This document shows positions 14,613-19,070 of a stretch of DNA of 19,070 nucleotides, piece by piece (within the stretch, counting starts at the first letter, position 1; every line of letters begins with the position of its first letter). This stretch comes from an uncultured Collinsella sp. Its GTDB lineage: Bacteria; Actinomycetota; Coriobacteriia; Coriobacteriales; Coriobacteriaceae. Where the stretch lies: NCBI GenBank assembly GCA_902492855.1, contig CABUMU010000029.1, forward strand, positions 1-19,070. Reading direction: 5' to 3'. A model generated the notes under the pieces. That model had not been told where the DNA came from. It ran no database searches and saw nothing but the letters and a program-made list of their open reading frames with translations. The position numbers and the translations under genes are program-made.

Positions 14613-15084
14613 TATCGCGCGTGAGGACCGGGCGCAGTCTACGGTCGAGGCCGCTTTTTTGCTGCCGACGTTTCTGACGCTCATCCTTCTCGCACTGCAA
14701 CCGGTGTGCCTGCTTTATACGCGCGCGGTCATGGAGTCTGCCGCCGCCGAGACCGCGCGGCTCATGACCACGACGACGGCGGAGGACGACGATCTTAAGG
14801 AGTTCACCCGCCGCCGGCTTGCCGCAGTGCCCAACGTTTCGATCTTTCATGCCGGCGGGCCGTTGTCGTGGGATATCGAGCTTGGCCGGGCCGGTGCGGG
14901 TGGCGTCTCGGCCGTGTCCGTTTCCGGCAAGGTCAAGCCGTTGCCTGTGATCGGTGCGTTTGCGCGGGCTATGGGTGGTACCGCCGAGGGCGGCTACGTT
15001 GAGCTCAAGGTCGATGTCTCGTATCAATCGCGTCCCGAATGGCTGGAGGGAGATTATGATTCGTGGATTGCTGCATGGGATTAA
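14587..15084 (+). CDS. TadE-like pseudopilin
   Basis: A 165-residue protein with the TadE opening: RAQSTVEAAFLLPTFLTLILLALQPVCLLYTRAVMESAAAETAR. The predicted peptidase site is A16|Q17, with Glu at +5 (E21). After one membrane helix comes an extracellular domain of about 115 residues ending PEWLEGDYDSWIAAWD. The start is uncertain. GTG at 14587 gives a leader like those of the sister proteins but overlaps the preceding gene by 26 bases and lacks a clear ribosome site, so translational coupling is likely. An ATG at 14548 is a weaker choice. Pseudopilins of this class are needed for Flp pilus formation. The large TadG-like gene starts inside its end. Confidence 0.85.
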   Translation: MLRTSRCIDIAREDRAQSTVEAAFLLPTFLTLILLALQPVCLLYTRAVMESAAAETARLMTTTTAEDDDLKEFTRRRLAAVPNVSIFHAGGPLSWDIELGRAGAGGVSAVSVSGKVKPLPVIGAFARAMGGTAEGGYVELKVDVSYQSRPEWLEGDYDSWIAAWD

Positions 15085-17209
15085 GCGTTTCTGGTCTAGA
15101 TGCGTTTTGACGCGCCGTCCGAGCTGCCATCGCAAGCGAGGCGGCTTTATGGGCCGTGCCGGTGTCGACCTGTTTATCGAAGACGGTGCCTACACCACGC
15201 TTTCTTCTGCCGTGGTCATCCTAGTGGTGCTCACGTTGTTGTTTTCGTCGACCGCGGCGATATGGAGCATGTCGCGTGCCGGGGATACCCAGGTGGCGGC
15301 CGATAGCGGCGCGCTGGCGGGTGCCAACGTAGTGTCGTCCTATCACACGGCTGCCACGGTGGTTGATGCGAGCATCTTGAGTCTGGGGCTGGCGGGGTTT
15401 GCCACAATCGGGACGGGCCTGGTCGCCATCCTCATCCCGGGTGCCGAACCAGTTGCCGGCAATATGGTCGACACCGGGATTGAGATCATTAAAACGCGCA
15501 ACAAGTTTGCCAAAAGCGCATCGGAAGGCTTACAGAAAATCGAGACGGCTCTGCCGTATCTGATCGCCGCGCGTGCCACGCAGGCGGTGTCGGCGCAGGA
15601 TACCGATAGCGTGACCTATACCGGTACGGCGCTTGCCGTGCCCAGGACATCCGAGTCGGACTTCGCTGCGCTCAAAGGGTCAGAGATCTCGACCGATACC
15701 ATTAAAGACACATCAGATGATTTAGAGCGTGCGGCCGAGGAGCTGCGGAAGGCTTCTGAGGACACGGCGAAGGCTAAAGAGCGCGCTTGGCTGGCGGATT
15801 GTGGCGGGTCGGACGAGAGTTCGATTGGCAAGTACTCGTGTATGTGGGAGCGTGCGAAAAGCCTAACGGATCTCTCTGGTGCTCAAAATCCACATTACGC
15901 TTCGAGCGTTACGTGGGAACCGCAAGTGGCGCTCGATCGCGCGAAGGCCTACTATCGCCAGCGCCTGGCAAATGAGAAACCGCTTGGCGAGGGTCCGGAA
16001 AAACAGGCAGATTCTGCTGCACGAAAGGTGTTCTTCGCTTATGCGAGCGAAGAAGTCGAGCGGGCATATATAACTGAAAAGGACGGCAAAGTTTCCGCCC
16101 ACACCCCTTTCCTTCCGCGAAATCCAGATGAGGCGCGGGCGACTGAACTCTATACCGATGCGTGTTGGCCCACGAGTGAAGTAGATAAAGTTACCTATTT
16201 GCATTATGGGACTGACTGTCCAAATTACAAAAAAGGAAAGCCGGGTGGGTTGGCATCCGTCGCAGATTTTGACGGTCACGAAACGTGTAGCGAATGCCAT
16301 TTCGGTGTGTCGTCTTTAGGGTACGTTGCGATTGCAACGACTTCTGTCGAAAGGGGCTTCGAGTACCACTTCGATAAGTTCAAAGAGGCCCTGGAAGACT
16401 ACGTCGAATGCCGCAACAAGGAGTTCGAGCTCGAGCGTCAGACCGAGGACGAGGCCGACCGTGCAGGCAATGCGTTTGACCAGGCCATTAAAGCGCTTTC
16501 CGGCGAGCGCCCGCGTATCGCCCCACCTGGACGCAACGGCGTGGTCGCATTTGCAGTTTCGGGTGATATTACCAGCCCCGATCAACTTAACTCCTCGTTT
16601 AACACGGCAGTCAGGCTTGGCGATCGCGGTGCTATCTCTGCCGCGGTGCTGGCGCCCGATGAGGCGACGGCGCAAAACAACGTGCTTTCGCGATTTTTCT
16701 CGACATTGAAGGAACGCTCGGGCGGCGTTGCCGGCGTGCTCGACGGCGTCATGGATGTTTGGGGACGGCTGCTCGTGGGATACGGTGATATCCAAGGTTC
16801 GGCCGACGAACTTATGGACGAGATGATTAAAGACCTAGGAGGGGGCAGCGGTGCGTTGGGCTCCATTGCATCGTGGCTCGGCGATACCGTTTCGGCGTCC
16901 GTGGCGGCGTTGGGTCTGGAACCGTGCGACTTGCGCCTGCGAAAGCCGGTGCTGACCGATTCCGCCAACGTCATTAAGAGCCCGGGGTCTGACATTGCGG
17001 GTCTCTCTCAAGCACAAGACAAACTGCGAGGTATTCCGTTGGGCGTGACCGATCCCAAGGCGCTTTGCGAGGCGTTGGAATATCAAGTCGAACGCACCAT
17101 TAGCGGTACGGTGTTCACGCTTGCGGAGATTCCTCTGCCCGGCGGCGGCTCCATCCCACTCACCGTCGATGTCGCCACGCTGGTTGGCGCTCTGGGCGGT
17201 GGGTCGTAA
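15056..17209 (+). CDS. Large TadG-like pilus-associated protein with an inserted Cys-rich domain
   Basis: The 717-residue protein starts at an ATG after GGAGGGA; an ATG at 15149 (residue 32) with a GAGG is possible. Residues 48-70 form the membrane helix. It is followed by QVAADSGALAGANVV (about 79-93), the hallmark of TadG/Flp-associated proteins. A second hydrophobic stretch spans 104-130. There is no visible von Willebrand (MIDAS) domain. Residues about 215-250 look like a coiled coil (DDLERAAEELRKASEDTAKAKER). Residues about 378-420 carry a Y-x-H-x4-D-C-P ... C-x2-C pattern (H383, C388, C411, C414), like the small zinc-binding Ada/ribbon-type domains of secreted proteins. Base composition from about 15780 to 16330 is clearly more AT-rich than the flanks, suggesting a variable or acquired segment. 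The C-terminus is glycine-rich. It is probably a surface or pilus-tip protein. Confidence 0.8.
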   Translation: MIRGLLHGIKRFWSRCVLTRRPSCHRKRGGFMGRAGVDLFIEDGAYTTLSSAVVILVVLTLLFSSTAAIWSMSRAGDTQVAADSGALAGANVVSSYHTAATVVDASILSLGLAGFATIGTGLVAILIPGAEPVAGNMVDTGIEIIKTRNKFAKSASEGLQKIETALPYLIAARATQAVSAQDTDSVTYTGTALAVPRTSESDFAALKGSEISTDTIKDTSDDLERAAEELRKASEDTAKAKERAWLADCGGSDESSIGKYSCMWERAKSLTDLSGAQNPHYASSVTWEPQVALDRAKAYYRQRLANEKPLGEGPEKQADSAARKVFFAYASEEVERAYITEKDGKVSAHTPFLPRNPDEARATELYTDACWPTSEVDKVTYLHYGTDCPNYKKGKPGGLASVADFDGHETCSECHFGVSSLGYVAIATTSVERGFEYHFDKFKEALEDYVECRNKEFELERQTEDEADRAGNAFDQAIKALSGERPRIAPPGRNGVVAFAVSGDITSPDQLNSSFNTAVRLGDRGAISAAVLAPDEATAQNNVLSRFFSTLKERSGGVAGVLDGVMDVWGRLLVGYGDIQGSADELMDEMIKDLGGGSGALGSIASWLGDTVSASVAALGLEPCDLRLRKPVLTDSANVIKSPGSDIAGLSQAQDKLRGIPLGVTDPKALCEALEYQVERTISGTVFTLAEIPLPGGGSIPLTVDVATLVGALGGGS

Positions 17210-17685
17210 TGAGTATTCGCATGCGTCTGCGCGAGGAGCGCGCCCAGGCGACGGTGGAGATGGCAGTGGTTACGCCCGTTTTGCTGGTGCTGGCACTCAT
17301 CGTGTACAACGTCATGATCTTTGCCGGCGCTGTCGCGCGCTTCGACCGCGTGGTGCCCGACATCGTGCTGGCGCACGCTGTGGCGCCGGGCGGGGAGGGT
17401 GACGAGAGCTCTGCCGATGCCTCGGCGACGGTCCAGACTCAAATTCTGAATGCCATGGAAGGCTATGACTTACAGATCGAAGTGTCGAGCGAGCAAGGCG
17501 CGGAGGCATCGGATGGTGGCCTGCTCTCCCTATCCGGTACGTTTAGGACCTACACCTGCACCATGCACTATGAGCCGTGGCCGACTTCTCTCAGCATCGC
17601 TGGCGTTCTGCTGGGGGCGCCGACAACGTTGTCGCACGAGCGCGCGGTGACGGTCGATCCATGGCGCCCGGGGGTGGTCATGTGA
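17209..17685 (+). CDS. TadE/TadF-like pseudopilin
   Basis: A 158-residue protein whose ATG overlaps the previous stop (TAATG). The leader MSIRMRLREERA is followed by QATVEMAVVTPVLLVLALIVYNVMIFAG, with the same predicted A|Q cut (A12|Q13) and Glu at +5 (E17). The extracellular part has an acidic/alanine patch (GGEGDESSADASATVQ), then a beta-rich domain with a YTCTMHYEPWP segment. It could be the TadF counterpart of the TadE-like gene upstream. The stop overlaps the GTG start of the DUF192 gene. Confidence 0.85.
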   Translation: MSIRMRLREERAQATVEMAVVTPVLLVLALIVYNVMIFAGAVARFDRVVPDIVLAHAVAPGGEGDESSADASATVQTQILNAMEGYDLQIEVSSEQGAEASDGGLLSLSGTFRTYTCTMHYEPWPTSLSIAGVLLGAPTTLSHERAVTVDPWRPGVVM

Positions 17686-18041
17686 CCGCGGTCTCGTCCT
17701 ACATCGCCTACGCGCGGGCACTCAATAGGCTGGGTTGGACGCCGGCCGAGTTTGTGGTAGCGGAGTCGTTTGTCATGCGCCTGCGCGGCATGCTGGGACG
17801 GCGTCCGGTTGCCGCCAACGGCCTGCCGCTCGTCATGGCGTTTCCACGCTGCTCTTCGGTCCATACGTGTTTTATGGCCTATCCCATCGACATCGCCTTC
17901 ATCAATCGCGACGGCAATATCCTCGCGCGCTACGAAAACGTCCGTCCTTGGCACATGTGTTCCTGTCCCGGTGCCTGGGCGGTATTGGAACGCCCTTCAA
18001 TCCTCGCTACACCTCCCGCCCTCCAACAAGTACCGGCGTAA
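17682..18041 (+). CDS. DUF192 family protein
   Basis: The 119-residue protein starts at a GTG that overlaps the preceding stop codon (ATGTGA arrangement). The family marks are visible: RLRGMLGR (33-40), matching the RxxGLMGR motif, and SVHTCFMAYPIDIAFINRDG (59-78), matching the HT-x-x-M-x-x-PIDVVFLD-x-DG core. The usual proline-rich ending is roughly kept. DUF192 has no firmly established function; members are small beta-barrel proteins, often exported. This copy has no signal peptide and extra cysteines (C57, C63, C93, C95). Its coupling to the pilin genes suggests a link to pilus or envelope assembly, by context only. It appears to be the last gene of the tad operon; no terminator is visible before the next promoter. 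Confidence 0.88.
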   Translation: MTAVSSYIAYARALNRLGWTPAEFVVAESFVMRLRGMLGRRPVAANGLPLVMAFPRCSSVHTCFMAYPIDIAFINRDGNILARYENVRPWHMCSCPGAWAVLERPSILATPPALQQVPA

Positions 18042-18045
18042 GAGA

Positions 18046-18075
18046 TTGGCGACGGCGGACTTTCGTCATACGAAA
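18046..18075 (+). promoter_or_regulatory. Promoter and operator of the toxin-antitoxin-like operon
   Basis: TTGGCG (18046-18051) and TACGAA (18069-18074) are 17 bases apart. A perfect inverted repeat TTTCGT-CAT-ACGAAA (18061-18075) overlaps the -10 box. An operator in that place would let the antitoxin repress its own operon, which is the usual arrangement for ribbon-helix-helix antitoxins. Confidence 0.6.
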
Positions 18076-18100
18076 TTGGGTAAGATGGAGGAGAAGATGC

Positions 18101-18367
18101 ATGGATGTTGAGATCCATCCGAACGCCAAAAAACACTTGACGGAAAAGCAGGTGCTTGGTGCCTGGTTCGCGGTTACTGAGTGCATTCGCCGCGAGTCGG
18201 AGGACGAGCCGCCGAGATGGTTTGCCATTGGATGGCTTCCAGATGGTCGAAGTGTGGAACTTGTTGCGGTCGAACTAATTCGTGGATGGCTCATTATTCA
18301 TGCCCTGTCTCCGGTTCAGAAGAAATTCTGGCAAGAGATCGAGCGAGCTCGGCAAAGGGGTCGATGA
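18101..18367 (+). CDS. Putative toxin of a toxin-antitoxin pair (BrnT-like size and fold)
   Basis: An 88-residue protein with GGAGGAG seven bases before the ATG. The pattern VEIHPNAKKHLTEKQVLGAW, then a tryptophan-rich FAIGWLPDGRSVELVAVELIRGWLIIHALSP and a final KKFWQEIERARQRGR, follows a small actinobacterial family. In that family an EIH-x-(S/N)A-x-KH start, an (L/I)G-x-D-x-x-G-x-x-(L/V)E(L/V)V core and an IHAM/IHAL end recur; it is often seen next to ribbon-helix-helix genes. The layout (helix, four beta strands, helix) resembles BrnT/RelE-like ribonuclease toxins, so RNA cleavage is plausible but unproven. The stop overlaps the start of the antitoxin-like gene. The toxin-first order is like brnTA and higBA. 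Confidence 0.7.
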   Translation: MDVEIHPNAKKHLTEKQVLGAWFAVTECIRRESEDEPPRWFAIGWLPDGRSVELVAVELIRGWLIIHALSPVQKKFWQEIERARQRGR

Positions 18368-18651
18368 TGGGCAAGACGTATACGGCCGCTAATGGTCAGG
18401 TTGTAACGGATGAAATGATTGACGCGTGGTGCGAGTCGTACGAGCGCGGAGAGTTTCCGGATGGCGAACACACCGTTGGTGGAATCGTGCATGGACGGCC
18501 CCCGCTCTCAGGTGAGGGGACGGCAACGCTGTCGGTCAAGATTCCTCTGGGAATGAAGGAGGCCATTCGTCGACGGGCGGCTGCCGAGGGGATGACGCCA
18601 AGTGAGTTTGCCCGTGCGGCTCTGAGTGAAAAACTTCTTGCTGCCGGCTGA
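18364..18651 (+). CDS. Ribbon-helix-helix (CopG-type) antitoxin-like protein
   Basis: A 95-residue protein beginning with two consecutive ATG codons (18364 or 18367), preceded by AAGGGG; the first forms an ATGA overlap with the toxin-like stop. Residues 52-95 form a clear ribbon-helix-helix domain: strand TATLSVKIP, helix LGMKEAIRRRAAAEGM, turn TPSE and helix FARAALSEKLL. The N-terminal half (YTAANGQVVTDEMIDAWCESYERGEFP in two pieces, then a GRPPLSGEG linker) probably wraps and blocks the toxin. Unusually, the DNA-binding domain is at the C-terminus. A 6-3-6 palindrome over the operon's -10 box is the likely binding site. Confidence 0.85.
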   Translation: MMGKTYTAANGQVVTDEMIDAWCESYERGEFPDGEHTVGGIVHGRPPLSGEGTATLSVKIPLGMKEAIRRRAAAEGMTPSEFARAALSEKLLAAG

Positions 18652-18714
18652 TGCCTCTGACGTGCCGATTTATAGAACCGAGGCTGTGCTCAAAAACTTT
18701 TTTAAAATTCTCGG

Positions 18715-18742
18715 TTGACCGGAACGCGTCCTTGGTTATACT
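18715..18742 (+). promoter_or_regulatory. tRNA-Phe promoter
   Basis: TTGACC (18715-18720) and TATACT (18737-18742) are separated by 16 bases, a strong sigma-A type promoter. Transcription should begin near 18749, about 26 bases before the mature tRNA. The stretch between the antitoxin-like stop and this promoter (18652-18714) shows no other feature. Confidence 0.85.
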
Positions 18743-18748
18743 AATCAA

Positions 18749-18763
18749 GCCTTGAAACAAGGC
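18749..18763 (+). promoter_or_regulatory. Small hairpin in the tRNA-Phe precursor leader
   Basis: A perfect 6-bp stem GCCTTG/CAAGGC with an AAA loop lies at the expected 5' end of the primary transcript, 11 bases before the tRNA. No T-run follows. It could help RNase P cleavage or simply cap the leader. Confidence 0.5.
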
Positions 18764-18774
18764 ACACCTCAAAT

Positions 18775-18829
<55 letters not shown>

Positions 18830-18847
<18 letters not shown>

Positions 18848-18884
18848 CCTTGAATTGACTAGGACCTCTGCAAAGGGGTCCTTT
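18830..18884 (+). repeat. Direct repeat, copy 1: tRNA-Phe 3' end plus terminator
   Basis: These 55 bases run from the T-loop of the tRNA through the acceptor strand and the terminator stem. They are identical to 19016-19070, a period of 186 bp. Duplication of a tRNA 3' end is the usual footprint of site-specific integration, but here the enclosed segment is only 131 bp and has no gene. Confidence 0.95.
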
Positions 18885-18890
18885 TCTTTT
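18861..18890 (+). terminator. Rho-independent terminator of tRNA-Phe
   Basis: The stem AGGACCTC/GGGGTCCT (18861-18868 with 18875-18882, one G-U pair) has a TGCAAA loop and is followed by TTTCTTTT. An identical hairpin recurs 186 bp downstream at 19047-19068. Confidence 0.88.
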
Positions 18891-19015
18891 ATGTGGCCCT
18901 CATACGGAATCGAACCCCGTGAGGGCGCGGAGCTGAGTAAACGCGTAAGCGTTTGCCAGCGCAGCTCGCAAGGCGCGCAAGCGCCGCAGCGGTCCGCACG
19001 CGCGGAGCGCGGGCG
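18885..19015. other. Hairpin-rich segment between the two tRNA-end repeats
   Basis: This segment has no credible gene but a dense series of hairpins. GCCCTCA/TGAGGGC (18896-18902 with 18920-18926) encloses CGG/CCG. GAGCTG/CAGCTC (18930-18935 with 18962-18967) encloses AAACGC-GTAA-GCGTTT (18939-18954). GGCGC-GCAA-GCGCC spans 18972-18985, and CGCGC-GGA-GCGCG spans 18999-19011. Two of the loops, GTAA and GCAA, are GNRA tetraloops if transcribed. Bases 18906-18918 are the exact reverse complement of the tRNA T-arm (18824-18836). Confidence 0.7.
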
Positions 19016-19070
19016 CGATTCCCTTCCCCGCCACCTTGAATTGACTAGGACCTCTGCAAAGGGGTCCTTT
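19016..19070 (+). repeat. Direct repeat, copy 2, running off the window
   Basis: This is the second copy of the tRNA-Phe 3' end and terminator stem, identical over all 55 visible bases. It holds the T-arm 3' strand, the acceptor strand CCCCGCC and the hairpin 19047-19068, but no 5' tRNA half, so it cannot make a tRNA. The repeat continues past the window edge, and further units may follow. Confidence 0.95.

Noticed and set aside
16286..16300. CSECH as a cytochrome c heme-attachment motif (CxxCH) in the TadG-like protein
   Set aside because: It fits better as the end of an H-x4-C ... C-x2-C metal-binding pattern, and nothing else in the protein or operon suggests heme.
18885..19015. The hairpin series as a CRISPR array or integron
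   Set aside because: The hairpins differ in sequence and spacing, there are no regular spacers, and no cas or integrase gene is in the window.

Overview
The window looks like chromosomal DNA of a high-GC Gram-positive bacterium of the Coriobacteriia, most like Collinsella. This rests on GC-rich codon use, frequent GTG starts with strong AGGAGG-type ribosome sites, and general protein character. It is a judgement from memory of such genomes, not the result of a search. No insertion sequence, CRISPR array, rRNA or prophage gene was found.

Left part (1-8250): housekeeping and solitary genes. A 5'-truncated gene, tentatively of the zinc-dependent phospholipase C family, converges on a solitary AbiEi/DUF559-type nuclease-like gene; their stop codons share CTAG. 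Behind the nuclease-like gene lies a 422-base gap with a large imperfect inverted repeat and the pyruvate kinase terminator. Pyruvate kinase (pyk, minus) is divergent from a calcium-type P-type ATPase (plus). The ATPase is preceded by an approximately 110-base leader. That leader can fold into two hairpins with perfectly complementary 7-nt loops, and the second hairpin buries the ribosome binding site. It is the best candidate here for an undescribed regulatory system. After an 88-base inverted repeat and a terminator comes rsgA, the circularly permuted ribosome-assembly GTPase, with its own terminator.

Middle part (8290-18041): a compact, probably single-transcript tad (tight adherence / Flp pilus) operon whose genes mostly overlap or abut. 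The order is cpaB-like, tadZ, tadA, tadB, tadC, Flp pilin, an unknown membrane-anchored protein, a second short pilin-like protein, a TadE-like protein, a large TadG-like protein, a TadE/F-like protein and a DUF192 protein. TadZ, TadA, TadB and TadC would form the cytoplasmic and inner-membrane motor. The Flp and TadE/F-like proteins are the pilin and pseudopilins. Four of these share one predicted peptidase site, A|Q-x-T-x-E. No prepilin peptidase or secretin gene is present, so the peptidase must be encoded elsewhere.

Right part (18042-19070): a two-gene toxin-antitoxin-like operon whose predicted operator overlaps its -10 box, then tRNA-Phe(GAA) with a good promoter. The tRNA 3' end plus its terminator is duplicated exactly 186 bp downstream. 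The two copies are separated by a hairpin-rich segment that contains a perfect 13-nt reverse complement of the tRNA T-arm. The window ends inside the second copy, so a longer tandem array cannot be excluded.
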